Assembly: GCA_021397845.1 (NCBI GenBank)
Contig: CM038039.1
Location: 177,046,526-177,110,525, forward strand
Source: Areca catechu
Taxonomy: Eukaryota; Streptophyta; Magnoliopsida; Arecales; Arecaceae
Direction of reading: 5' to 3'
DNA: 64,000 bases
The position numbers and the translations under genes are program-made. Positions 1 through 10,364 of this stretch are shown piece by piece (positions within the stretch are counted from its first letter, which is position 1; each line of letters opens with the position of its first letter). Below the pieces are notes generated by a model that saw nothing but the letters and a program-made list of their open reading frames with translations, was not told the DNA's origin and made no database searches.

Positions 1-1597
1 CTGGGTCCAACTCTTGTAATTTTTCTCGGGAGATCCAAGAGTCATCAGAATCTGGCCTTCCTAGCCAGCAGACCAGGTATCTTTGGTATCCTCGATTACG
101 AGTAGAGATAACCTGATCATCTAGGATCCTTTCAATCTGCTCTTTCCTCACAGGCCAGTTTGTTGGTGGACACACAGGGTCAGGTTCACTCTCAAGAGCA
201 GGATTAGGTTCAAAAGCCTCACTGGGAATCACAGCTGGCTCCCTATACTCTACTAGGTCTGTAATGTTGAAAGTAGAGCTAATGCATAGTTCTGGAGGTA
301 ACTCGAGCACATAGGCATTGGATCCTACTCTCTTTACCACTCTAAATGGTCCAGCTCCCCTAGCATGTAACTTTCTAACGGTTCCAGGAGGAAACCGTTC
401 AGGCCTTAACCTAATCATTACATAGTCTCCTTCATCAAAAGTTTTGACTCGCCTTTGAGAATCAGCCAATTTCTTATAAGTTTCATTACTTAAATTTATT
501 TTGTCTTGAATTTCTTTATGCAAGTCTTTTATATGCTGTGCAAAAACTTTGGCAGACTCGGAGACCCGTGTGTGGACTGGTAAAGGAGCTAGGTCAAGAG
601 GTGTGTGGGGTTTGTAACCATGCACAATTTCAAATGGACTCTTACCCGTAGACCTATTGACCGAGTCATTTTATGCAAATTCAACTCTAGGTAAGTACAA
701 ATCCCAGTTCCTAATGTTTTCACCAACAAGACACCTTAGCAGATTGCCTAAACTACGGTTCACTACTTCAGTTTGGCCGTCAGTCTGGGGATGATAGGCA
801 GTTGAAAACTTAAGTTTCGTCCCTAACTTATGCCAAAGGGTTTTCCAGAAATAGCTGGTGAACCGAACATCCCTATCTGAAACAATGGTCTTGGGTAGGC
901 CATGGAGTCGCACTATCTCATTAAAGAATAGGGTGGCTACCTTAGACACATCAAATGTTTGGGAACAACGCAAGAAATGGGCCATCTTGGAAAATCGGTC
1001 TACTACAGCGCAGATGGAGTCATGCCTCCTCTGGGTCTTAGGCAAACCTAACACAAAGTCCATGCTCACATCTTGCCAAGGACGATCTGGGACAGGGAGT
1101 GGGGTATAAAGGCCGGTATTCTGTTTTCGCTGTTTGGCAACAGCGCAGGTTCGACACCTAGCCACAATGTGTGCTACATCTCTTTTTAAGCTAGGCCAGA
1201 AAAAATGGTCTTCAATAGCCATGGTGGTCTTATCTTTTCCGAAATGGCCAGCTAAACCTCCAGCATGAGTTTCCCAAATCAAAAATTCCCTAAGAGAGGT
1301 TCTAGGGATGCAAAGCCTATTCTTAAAGAACAGAAAGCCATCTAAAAGGGAATAATCCTTATGTTCACTAGATGGTCCTTGAGTTAGATCCTGGTACACA
1401 GTCTTAAAATCCGGACATGACTCATATTCCTCTTTGATTTGCTCAAACCCTATGACTTCAGCCCTAACAGAATTCAACAACAAAGATCGACGACTAAGGG
1501 CATCAGCTACCTTATTTTCAGACCCAGCCTTATGCTTCAAAACAAAAGTATAGGACTGGATATACTCTACCCACTTAGCATGCCTAGGGTTAAGCTT
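1..1597 (-). pseudogene. A: RNase H end, integrase and chromodomain
   Basis: Integrase inserts retroelement cDNA; the chromodomain is thought to guide it to chromatin. Reading downward from 1597, the end of RNase H is followed by the HHCC zinc domain, intact in this copy (HAGGLAGHF ... CRTCAVAK), then the catalytic core with Asp in SMDFVLGLP, Asp in SDRDVRF and Glu in HPQTDGQTEVV. An in-frame TAA at about 668-670 follows VEFA. The frame then continues through the integrase C-terminal domain (RLRPERFPPGTVRKLHA) into a chromodomain with W-x-G and DDSW motifs near positions 1-110. A TAG at 1598-1600 separates it from the upstream RNase H in the same frame. It is truncated by the window edge. Confidence 0.88.
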
Positions 1598-1600
1598 CTT

Positions 1601-2870
1601 CTAAGAATTCAAGAATCTAAGAGCTTCATGGTCCAAAAACAGCACAAATTCTTGCGGTAGCAAATAATGTCTCCAGTAACGCAAAGCTTGCACTACCGCA
1701 TAAAATTCCTTATCATAGGTAGAATACCTAAGCTTAGCATCATTAAGTTTTTCACTAAAGAATGCTACGGGATGGTTCTCTTGGCTTAGGACTCCACCTA
1801 TACCTACTCCTGAAGCATCACAGGCAACCTCAAATACCTTTGAAAAGTCCGGTAGTCTCAAAATGGGTGCCTGGGTCATCCTATCCTTAAGATCTAGGAA
1901 GGCTTTATGGGGTCCACTGAAATTCTCCCTTCCTAATGCAGTCTGTGATAGGAGCAACTACGGTACTAAACCCCTTGATGAATCGCCTATAGAAGGTAGC
2001 CAAGCCATGGAAACTTCTGACTTTATGCACACTGGTCAGCTCTGGCCATTCTACTATGGACCTAATCTTTTCAGGATCGGCAGCCACGCCGTCAGGGGTT
2101 ACAACAAATCCAAGGAAGATAATTTTACTGGTCATAAATTCACACTTTTTGAGATTACCGTAGAGACTATCATTCCTCAAAACTTGACAGACTTGTCTAA
2201 GGTGGCCTAGGTGATCTGCAAGGGTCTTACTATAAATCAGGATGTCATCAAAATAGACCACTACAAACTTCCCTATGAAAGCTCTAAGTACCTGGGTCAT
2301 AATCCTCATGAAAGTACTAGGGGCATTGGACAACCCAAAAGGCATAACAACCCATTCAAAGAGACCATCCTTAGTTTTGAAGGCTATCTTCCACTCATCC
2401 CCTGGTCTAATCCTAACCTGATGATAGCCGCTCTTGAGATCAATTTTAGAAAAAACCATGGCACCGGCCATCATATCAAGCATGTCATCTAGTCTAGGGA
2501 TGGGGAACCTATACTTGATTGTGATTTTATTGATGGCACGACTGTCAACACACATCCTCCACGTGCCATCCTTCTTCGAGGTTAGAAGTGCAGGGACTGC
2601 ACAAGGGCTAAGACTCTCTCTAATGAACCCCTTCCTCAACAATTCGCCAACCTGCTTTTGCTGTTCTTTATGCTCAGATGGATTCATCCTATAATGGGGC
2701 AAGTTGGGTAAAGTAGCTCCTGGGATTAAATCTATGGAATGCTGAATATCCCTAAGAGGTGGAAGGTGGTCTGGCAGATCCTCGGGAAAAACATCCTCAA
2801 ATTCTTCTAATAAAGGCTTAACTTCCTGAGGAGGCTCTGAGGGTGTATGAGTCCTAAGTTCCTTAGCAGT
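1601..2870 (-). pseudogene. A: reverse transcriptase and RNase H
   Basis: Copies retroelement RNA to cDNA and degrades the RNA strand. The RT block shows the primer-grip region CVDSRAINK, SKIDLKSGYHQ, MPFGLSNAPSTFM and the catalytic YFDD at about 2245-2256. RNase H follows with the EVACDASGVGIGGVL strand and STYDKEFYAV. RT and RNase H lie in different frames, with a frameshift near 1905-1930 just after the IRKGEFQW motif. A TAG at 1598-1600 ends the RNase H piece. Confidence 0.88.
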
Positions 2871-3535
2871 CAACATCCAAATGGGTGAACCACTATGAAT
2901 TTCTTGTTCTAGATCATTGGCACTAATTAGGTTCACTCCAGTCTTCATTTCTTTGACCTTACTGGTTCCTTTAGCTACCTTGTCCTTAGGAGGGACTGAA
3001 TGGATTGTGATTTTCTTCCCATTGAAACTAAAGACACAGGTGTTGGATTTTCCTAAGAGGGTGGCATCATGATCATACAACCAAGGTCTTCCAAGAATTA
3101 TACTGCTCACCCCCATGGGCAAGACATCACACCAAATCTTCTCTTGATAGGGGATTGCATTTGGATTTGGACCTGACATCTAGACTGGATTGGTATAGAG
3201 GTAGAGTCTACCCAAGAAACCTTATAGGGGTTGGGGTGGGGGACTGGGGTTAAGCCTAACATTTTGACAGTGCTAGTAGAAATGGCATTCACACAGCTCC
3301 CACTATCTATGATGATTTTACAAACCTTATCCCCTAGTTTAAGGAAAGTCTGTAGGATGTTAGTCCTACGCCAATCTTCCTGAACTTTAGTCTGGGACAA
3401 GATGCATCTCACAACCCCTAATTGGTCAGACTCTGTGGATTCTTCCTCTCCTTCATACTCATCAACCAAATTCATTCCGGCCTCATAAACTTCTTCTTCA
3501 AACTCTTCATTAGGCTCGGAATTCTCTTCTCCTCC
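2871..3535 (-). pseudogene. A: acidic linker and aspartic protease
   Basis: Retropepsin-type protease that would cut the Gag-Pol polyprotein. The catalytic motif is DSGSCVNAIS, with Asp-Ser-Gly encoded at 3299-3307 (minus). Downstream the conserved LPMGVSSIILGRPWL strand closes the domain. A frameshift near 3150 splits the domain between two frames, at a run of C residues on the coding strand, which would suit a one-base insertion. The acidic, Glu-rich stretch before DWRRTNILQT is the usual linker between nucleocapsid and protease in these elements. Confidence 0.85.
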
Positions 3536-4654
3536 CTCTTCTATATAAAGGGATCTATGAGGGCACTGGCTAGAAACATGACCTACCTTATGGCACTTAA
3601 AACAAGCTATGGCTGTGCACTGGTTGGAGATATGACCGGGCTTCTGGCACTTAAAACAGATGATACTAGGGGTTCTCTGGGTGTCAGGTGCCTTACCTTT
3701 GTCCATGGGCCTAGGGGTGGGAATACCCTGATTAGGCTTGCTAGGGGTAACCTGGCTAGGTCCATTTCTTGGGATTGGGGCACTAATCCTAGAAGGCATG
3801 GGTCCTCTCTGAAACTTCTCAGTGTTCAGTGCAATCTGATAGGCTTGGTCTAGGTCAGTAACCTCTCTAAGAAACAACTCTCTCTTAATGTCTTCCCTAA
3901 GTCCAGCCCTATATCTAGATAAAGTGACCTCATGGGCTTCACTCACATCACATCTCATCAGGTATTCATCAAAGGTGGTTATGTAGTCTGAAACAGATCG
4001 GTTCCCTTGTTTCAAAGTCTGCCATTGGTCTAACAGATTTTGCTGGTATGAAATGGATAGAATTTTATCTCTAAGCTTCTCTTTCATACCCTGCCAAGTG
4101 GTTATGGGCTCTACATTTCGTCTTCTAGTGGTCAGCTCAATGTTCCCACAGTATAACCTAGCATGACGTATTAATTTCATCTTGGCAAACTTGAATTTCC
4201 TCTCCTCAGACATGGCATACCACTTAAAGTAATGGTCCATCTCACCCTCCCAATCAGAATACACCTTAGGATTTAAGCTACCATCAAAAGTGGGTGCATC
4301 TAACTTGATGTTCCGAATGAACCTATCATCTCTATCCTCAGGTTCTGGGTCAGGCCTCCTATGATTAGGTTTAGGATCTCGGTATAAAGGTCTTCTAGGC
4401 TCTTGGTGTGGGTGAGGTTGAGGCACATTAAAATCTGGGTCAGGAGTCCAGTTCCGATGCCTAGGTTCCTCTAGCACTTGGACTCGATCCCTAAGCTAGG
4501 CAAAATCCTCTTGGACTTGTTCTTTAAACTGGGCAATAGTGGTAGTCACATCCTGACTCATTTTGTTCATACTCCCAGTAAGAGCTCTAACCATGGCCTC
4601 TAAATCAGGTTGGGTTTGACCAGGTTGGTAGGGCACTCCATTTCAGGTAGACAT
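3536..4654 (-). pseudogene. A: gag (capsid and nucleocapsid)
   Basis: Structural protein of the virus-like particle. I place the start at the ATG at 4652-4654, because this copy begins MST and the related starts of E and L begin MSTRSG. A TGA follows as codon 4 and a TAG occurs near 4497. The capsid part shows KLDAPTFDGSLNPKVYSDW and LLDQWQTLKQGNRSVSDYI, as in the other copies here. Two CCHC zinc knuckles follow: CFKCQKPGHISNQC at about 3619-3660 and CFKCHKVGHVSSQC at about 3565-3606. The other copies here with a visible knuckle show only one, so two is distinctive of A. Confidence 0.88.
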
Positions 4655-5539
4655 GATGCAAGCAAACACACAAAATGAGACTCAACTGAATGACTACGGG
4701 CTAACTAGACCTAGAGCCCAAACTAGATGCCCAATCAGAGTTGCAAGCTAGCCTGTAGTAACTCAGGACTCAGCCAGGCAGGTGTAAGGGAAGTGTTAGG
4801 TCCCTAGATGCTAATCCTAGACACCAATCAGAGATTGGCCAGGTAGGCGGACCAGCACACAAGCCCTTCGGGATGGAATCCCTAAACCACCGTTCTAGAC
4901 ACTGAGTACAAAGCACACACAGAGTAACCAAACAAACTGACTCAACACTAGCCTTGACCCGACTTGTTGATGTCCCTAGCCCACTAGGGCAAATTAGGTC
5001 TAATCAATTTTTAGATTAAAGGCTTAGGTTCGAATGAGTGGGTGGTGGTTTTTGGCTAAGGAGATGTTATCAACTCCTCCCCTTATCTTAGATGCTTAAA
5101 TGTCCTTAAGATGAATTAAGAGATGAACACTCAAAAATAATTGGATTGCAGAACACAAAAATAGAGTTGCAGTAATTTAATTTTCAAAAATCCCACAGAA
5201 ACCAATAAATCATAGGAAAATTACGTAAAATAGATTCAATTATACTGGTTTTAGAAAAACAAAAATCACCAAATTTGGAGTTACTTGTAGTAAGAAATAA
5301 TTCATGCAACAGGGCAATTACGGGCTGAAAATAGAGCACTTCCCCATTTACAATTCCTGCTACGAAGTTATAACCCAACGGATCCCCTACACGCCCTAGG
5401 AACAGCCCGTGGAATGGGAAGAGGAGGTTTGCACCTCGCTTCGTTCCTAGGACCGGACGTCCTGGGGAGTCTACTTCGAGCAGACAAAGTAAAAAGAGAG
5501 AGACTCAAACAAGCAATCAAAACAGAAACCCTAGACAGG
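4655..5539 (-). other. A: 5' leader
   Basis: About 885 bases between the PBS and the gag start, without a convincing ORF. It shares landmarks with the leaders of L, E, K, H and J: a GACCCGAC-type segment, the CCCTAG/CTAGGG hairpin and a CTCCCC or TCCTCC-type purine/pyrimidine patch before it. Packaging signals are expected in such a region, but none can be proven from sequence. Confidence 0.7.
4974..4989 (-). promoter_or_regulatory. Leader hairpin CCCTAG-N4-CTAGGG
   Basis: Perfect 6-bp inverted repeat with a 4-base loop in the leader of A. The same stem occurs at 27562-27577 (L) and 53800-53815 (E), with looser versions in K (about 35040) and H (about 17615). Conservation between elements whose LTRs are otherwise unrelated suggests an RNA function such as dimerisation or packaging; that role is inference. 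Confidence 0.5.
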
Positions 5540-5555
5540 GCTCTGATACCAAAAA
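5540..5555 (-). other. A: tRNA-iMet primer-binding site
   Basis: On the plus strand this reads GCTCTGATACC followed by A residues; the coding strand is TGGTATCAGAGC, complementary to the 3' end of plant initiator tRNA-Met. It directly follows the CATCA end of the LTR with a short T run between them. Confidence 0.9.
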
Positions 5556-7156
5556 TGATGCAGAACAAAGAAGCGTATGCGGAAGTAAAAATAAAGATTA
5601 ATTCTTTTTTTTTTATTTCAGAAATTGGCTTTGACTCAAAGTAAAGTTAAACTAAGTTGAAAGAAACTAGGTAATGATTGAAAGCACAATTTAGAAAAAA
5701 CTAGGTTATCAGAGTAGTTCAAAAGTAACGGATCGCTGAGGGTTGAGAAACTCCCAGACCTAGGGTTTCGTTCTGAACTTTCAACAGGACAGAAATAGAG
5801 AGGAGAGATGGGTTACCAACCAGACAGTGATCTTCACAGAATTTGGATGGAAGAACTCTCTCGGGCAGATTGTTGGATCCTTGGATTCGGCTATCTTTGC
5901 AATGGATCCTCCAATACTGGTCTCGTGGTTGGGTCGGCTTCTCCTGGACTCAAGATCTGGGAAGAAGAAAAACAAGTGATGGATTCAGAGACTCGGGGAA
6001 GGATTTACCAGTTCGAAGAACTTGAAGGCTGATGTCGCTAAGATCCGGATTCTCTTGAAGGCTGATTCGACTCCCTCTGGAAAGAGCTTTGGATCTGAAG
6101 TATCCAGACTGTAGCTGGATGCTGGTGGTCGGCCTGGACTTGGAGAGAGAGGCCGTGGGAGGTGGGATTTGCTAGGGCTTGGTGGAAAGAGAAGGGTGAT
6201 GGGCGGCTAGGGTTCGGGAGTGAAGTGGCTAACCTAGGGTTGGGGTTTTGGTGATCTCACACCTCCTCAAGGTTCCTGGGGAACCCGGATTTACTCCCTC
6301 ACGGAGCTCAACACCTGGATGCAAGTGCGGAAGAGAGGAAACACAGAGTTTGCTCATTAAAAAATTAGTTTCATTCATCTGATCCCTTTAAACTTATAAG
6401 AGGGGTTTAATTTATAGGACTTTACAAGAGAGTAGGGTTTTACATCTTCCCATGTGGGACTAAAGGAGGGGATCTACAAATCAGGATAATCCATACACAT
6501 ATGGCCAGCCAAGGTTCCAAAAAAAAATTGATTTGGGTTATAAAAGGAAGGTAGATGGCGCCTCCATGCTTGGTTCTTCAAGAGAGGATTTCTTTCCTTC
6601 CATGGCTCAACTCTTTTGGACTCCTCCTTTTCTTTCTCCCTAAGTCAAGGTCCTTCCCATCTTTGTTTTGGATATTTTTGGTAGGTAGTGGGCGCCTCCT
6701 TGAAGTTCTCTCCAAGAGAATTTCTTCTCTTTCATAGTTTGGTTCTTTTGGGAAAGTCTTGGGCCGCCCCCTTGATTTGTGGACTCCTGGTGGATTTCTC
6801 CTCAATTGGCGCATGAGAGAAGGGAGCTGCTATCTGTGGTGTGGGGACCAAAGGCTGCTGGATGTAGATGTGGTGCCCCCTGGACTCAGGCGTATGGCTG
6901 GGAGTGTGGCTGGGAGTGTGGCACCCACTTGCTTGGCCTTGGGAGAAAATGTAACACCCCAGGTTGAAGCCCTAGTCCACTACTGAGTCAACATGACTCA
7001 ACAAAATAAAATGCAGGTAATATAGACTCAAGCTAAAATTGAGTTGATCTAGTCAACCCTTATTACAAGCCAAAAAAACCCTAATTCTTCGGGCAAGGTT
7101 AATCAGAGATCCAGATGGTGCTCTGAAGTCTTCTTCTGAGTCTGGTGCCCGCACCA
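5556..7156 (-). repeat. A: 5' LTR (about 1.6 kb)
   Basis: The LTR begins TGGTGCGGGCACC on the minus strand (ending at 7156) and ends CATCA at 5556, next to the PBS. The first codons inside it continue the chromodomain frame, as also seen in E, K, L, G and H. A TATA-like AT-rich stretch lies near 6395-6415 (minus strand). The remainder has no supported gene; the small ORFs on both strands are not conserved between copies. Confidence 0.85.
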
Positions 7157-7442
7157 CCTCGAGCGGGATGGCGGAGGTGGCGACTTCTTCTTCCCCGGTC
7201 GGTGACTAGGTGGGGAGGAGAGGACAGAGGTGTTGGGTGGGAGGAGGATGAGGTCCTCGCCGGTGGGGAGGGATTCGTCGGTGGCGAAGGTGGCATTGGG
7301 TTTTTTTTTTTTTTTTTTTTTCTAGATGATGGCGATAAACTGGTTTGGAGATTTTTTTTTTTTTTTTTTTTGAATATGGGAAGTAGAGGGATGAATGATA
7401 AAAGGAATTCTAGGATGATATAAATATACCCTAATTTTTGGG
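7157..7442 (-). other. B: start of internal region, GC-rich part plus poly-T
   Basis: Remnant of the leader of element B between its PBS and the point where A begins. It contains a CpG-rich stretch (about 7145-7270) and two long T runs (about 7301-7321 and 7353-7371). ORFs on both strands are low-complexity and I do not regard them as genes. The rest of B should lie left of the window, beyond A. Confidence 0.6.
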
Positions 7443-7457
7443 CTCTGATACCAAAAT
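7443..7457 (-). other. B: tRNA-iMet primer-binding site
   Basis: Plus-strand CTCTGATACCAAAAT is the complement of the TGGTATCAGAG primer-binding motif. It directly precedes (in plus coordinates) the TGATGGGGGAC end of the LTR of B. Confidence 0.85.
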
Positions 7458-8106
7458 TGATGGGGGACAAGTTCGTCAGATTTTTGGTGAGCCTAGAAGT
7501 CACCTAGATTAGGGTACCACTATTTTTTTTTGTATTTTTTAAGGGTAAAGGGTGGCGAAGGAATAGTGGATTTGGAAGACAGGGTTTGGAACTCATGAAC
7601 TTTGGGACTCACACTAACGAAGAGACCTCTCACCTCTAGGGCATTACACCCTCCTCGATACTTGGTGGTGCTAAGATGAATTTCAAAGGTTACGAGGGGA
7701 TAAAGAAGATGGAATGGGAAGGGGGATAACTAGGGCATCACGCCCATGCCCGAAGGCAAAGGACAGAAGAATCACTCTTCTAAAAAACTCAAATTTTTTC
7801 TCCAAGAACTATTTTTTTACAAAGGATTGAGGGTGGTATTTATAGACCTGTCCAACCCTCATTTGAATTTGAATACAGGATAAAAAGATAGGGATGACTC
7901 AAATTCAAATACAAGATAGGATAAGATAAGCCTATCCATATCTCAATCCTAGCTAACCAAATCCTAATTCAAAATTCAAATAAAAGATAAATCCCAAACT
8001 AATTTATTAAAATCTGTGCTACTCCGGGATCGGTGTTCCTTTGGGATCAGTGCTGCTCCGAGATCAATGCAGCTTCGAGATCAATGCTGCTCTGAGATCC
8101 CCATCA
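7458..8106 (-). repeat. B: 5' LTR (about 650 bp)
   Basis: Flanked by TGATG at 7458 and CATCA at 8106, so both ends carry the same 5-bp terminal inverted repeat. On the minus strand it starts TGATGGGGATCTC and ends GTCCCCCATCA. The internal GATTCTTC, GGGCGTGATGCCC and GAGAGGTCTCTTCGT stretches are shared with N and P, which defines one LTR family. On the right it interrupts the ORF of element F. Confidence 0.75.
8013..8099. repeat. 17-bp tandem repeat in the LTR of B
   Basis: Units begin GATC at 8028, 8045, 8062, 8079 and 8096, with consensus GATCARTGCTGCTCCGA. The array lies at the outer (U3) end of the LTR of B. N, of the same family, does not show it at the same place. Confidence 0.8.
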
Positions 8107-9612
8107 CAAAAGGTGCTTGGACACCTCCAATCTGGAAGAGGAACAGCCAATTAAGCAAGAAGAAGAGCCTGAAGCACCCAGGTAGGTGATTCTTATTGGA
8201 AATCATCAAGTAACCCCGGGTAGGTGCATTGATTTTAACTTCTTGGAGCAAGAACAGTTGCGTCTTGGGAATTGGATAGAGAAACAGGGTTGGAAAAATT
8301 TCTATCTATTGAATGTACCTATATATCCTAATTTAGTCCGGCAATTCTTTGAAAATATGTTGTTAGGTGCATTTTATTTGGAAGGAACTGTTAAAGGAAA
8401 GCATATAGAGATTAGTGAGCAAAAGTTGTCAAGTATTTTGAATATTCCAAAAGAAGGGGAATGTTATTTGGTTTTAAAAGAGAAGCAGAAGACCCTTAGA
8501 CTCATACTAGAAAGATCTAATGTGAAGGGTGTTATGCATGTCAGTGCAAATCAGTTGTTATTAAAAATGAGGCTGTTGCACAATATTATCAGTAGGATTT
8601 TCTTGCCCTGTACCGGGTGATTTGATTGGGTCAGCGAATGTGATGTTATGTTTATGAGATGTCTGATTGAGGGGGAGGCCCTCAACTTACCGTTTATCAT
8701 GCTCTCATAGATGAGCGAGGCAGCTCATAGGGCATGGCCTTGTCTACCGTATGGGATTGTCTTTACACTGTTATTTCATGATGCCCTGTTAGATCTGATA
8801 GGTGAGGATAGCCGACTACTACTGCACACTGACAGGTACACTCTGAAATCCCTTACTAGAATGGGATTTATTAAAGTAGATGGCTATTGGATTCGGAAGA
8901 CTTGAGGTGTTTCGATTGCATACTCGAATGATTCAGAGGACAATACTTAGGTAGCACATGGACTTGGTGAGGAGGCAGATGCATAGGCTGATGAGGCTGG
9001 ACCGTCAGAGCCAGCTCCTACCTCACCTCAGTCACTAGTCATGAGATCTGTATCTATTGGACCTAATGCAGATGACAGACTTTAGAGAGTCTTGGAGGAG
9101 ATATCTTGTCTCAGATCTGACATTGATAGCAAGATTACTGTACTATAGTCTGAGATGCAACAGTGATTTCATGATATTATGATCATACTACTGCAGCCAG
9201 CCAACATGTACCATCGACTTCCACAGCACCTGGCACTAGCAATGGCACATTCCAGTGACATACCTTCACATGCCACACCTGCTGATGCTGTGCTCGAGGT
9301 TGGTATTGAGGCTACAGGATCTGAGGTTGGACAGACTCCAGTTACACAGATACTTTCTACCACCAGCACCTTGGCATTATCCTTTGATCCATCGACTATC
9401 AGACCCACTCCCATCATTATATCTTCAGAGTCCAAAATGAAAGCCAAAGCTAAAACTAAAGTATCTATGACTACCACACTCCTACTAGGACTAGGATTAG
9501 GGATCTTATAACTAGATTTCCTAAGTTTAAGCCTAGAACAGGAATCTTAGAAGTTGGTTCCTCCTCTGATGAAGAAGAACATGGTAGTGATGATCGTAGC
9601 CCATCTTTTTGA
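8107..9612 (+). pseudogene. F: Transposase_32-like plant transposon protein
   Basis: One reading frame can be followed from 8107 to about 9500 through several stops (8183, 8618, 8708, 8903 and others), then one frameshift near 9500 leads to a TGA at 9610-9612. The N-terminal part (GRCIDFNFLEQEQLRLGNW, KGWKNF-like, IYPNLVRQFFENM, VKGKHIEISEQKLSSIL) and the later LPYGIVFTLLFHDAL segment resemble the family called putative plant transposon protein (Pfam Transposase_32); this is from memory of the family, not a search. A Ser/Thr/Pro-rich region and an acidic tail (SSSDEEEHGSDD) follow. The molecular function of the family is unknown. The upstream part is missing because B inserted at 8107. Confidence 0.6.
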
Positions 9613-10350
9613 TGTTTTTAGGTATTATCTTGATGTTTTTAGGACTCTATGCTTGTTACATTTCGGTTGTTGTGATATAATTTTGTATTGCCGAGGCATA
9701 TCTGTAATGTATCACCTATGTACTCATTTTCATATATATATATATATATATCACTTTTTTATGCGACATGTTTATCTTTGTTATAATTGAAGTCTTGTGA
9801 ATGAATATTCTCTTCTATACCTTTTGTTGATGACAAAAAAGGGGAGAACAGAGAATGTGCATGAAAAGGCTATAATATGAATATTCAACTTACAAATTTA
9901 TATGAAAATTTGAAAAGGCTATGTTATGAAAATATGAATAATATTATGAAACTTAAAAGGATTGATATTACAATAGTAAGGGAGAGTTTTTGTTAAGTTT
10001 CTTGTTAAATTATCTTAAAATCTACTTCAAATATTTGGTAATTTTATAAGTTTCGATATGCATTGTATAGATGATACTCTTGATACATTATGTGTTGATA
10101 TATTATGTTTCGATACCTATTATTCATATGATATAGAAAATACAGTGTATTGATACATAGGATACTTGGTGTTAATAGTGTTCAATTCTATACATTTGAT
10201 ACATATGATACATTGTGGCATACTATGTTGATACATTGATACTTAATCTGTCTGATACACATCATGTCTAATATCATTTGATAAATTTGAATATACTATA
10301 ATTGTAAAGCATTTTTAAATTTTAATCATGCCCAGTATTTTGTCATCATC
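9613..10350 (+). other. F: AT-rich 3' region with GATACAT repeats
   Basis: No gene seen. It contains a TA microsatellite (about 9732-9752), a GATGACAAAAAAGGGG segment near 9828 and many dispersed TTGATACAT-like words between about 10050 and 10260. A second GTCATCATCAAAAAGGG segment at the right end forms the polypurine tract. Confidence 0.6.
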
Positions 10351-10364
10351 AAAAAGGGAGAGAT
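10351..10364 (+). other. F: polypurine tract
   Basis: AAAAAGGGAGAGA followed by T and then the TGTTGACC start of the LTR. The context CATCATCAAAAAGGGAGA next to TGTTG is like the 3' end of SIRE/Maximus-type Copia elements and their non-autonomous relatives, by family knowledge. Confidence 0.7.

Larger units (their letters stand above)
1..7156 (-). mobile_element. Chromovirus A (Ty3/Gypsy), 3' end beyond window
   Basis: Minus-strand LTR retrotransposon. From high to low coordinates it shows a 5' LTR (5556-7156), PBS, leader, gag, protease, RT, RNase H, integrase and the beginning of the chromodomain, which runs off the left edge; the 3' LTR is therefore not visible. The 5' end of its 5' LTR abuts the leader of element B at 7157, so A most likely inserted into B. 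The target duplication cannot be tested because the other end is missing. Coding regions carry several stops and at least two frameshifts, so this copy is not autonomous. Confidence 0.9.

Noticed and set aside
5540..5555. tRNA-like fragments at LTR junctions
   Set aside because: GCTCTGATACCA and TGGTATCAGAGC are primer-binding sites; no cloverleaf can be drawn around any of them.
5368..5644. Short ORFs on both strands in leader and LTR of A
   Set aside because: Not conserved in leaders of L, E or K, and crossing the PBS.
7099..7503. 134-codon minus ORF with Lys and Pro runs
   Set aside because: It crosses the borders of A and B; its Lys run comes from poly-T. Only its last codons (the basic tail in the LTR of A) are meaningful.
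9732..9752. TA microsatellites here and near 17390-17408
   Set aside because: Simple repeats in noncoding leader or 3' regions; no further signal.
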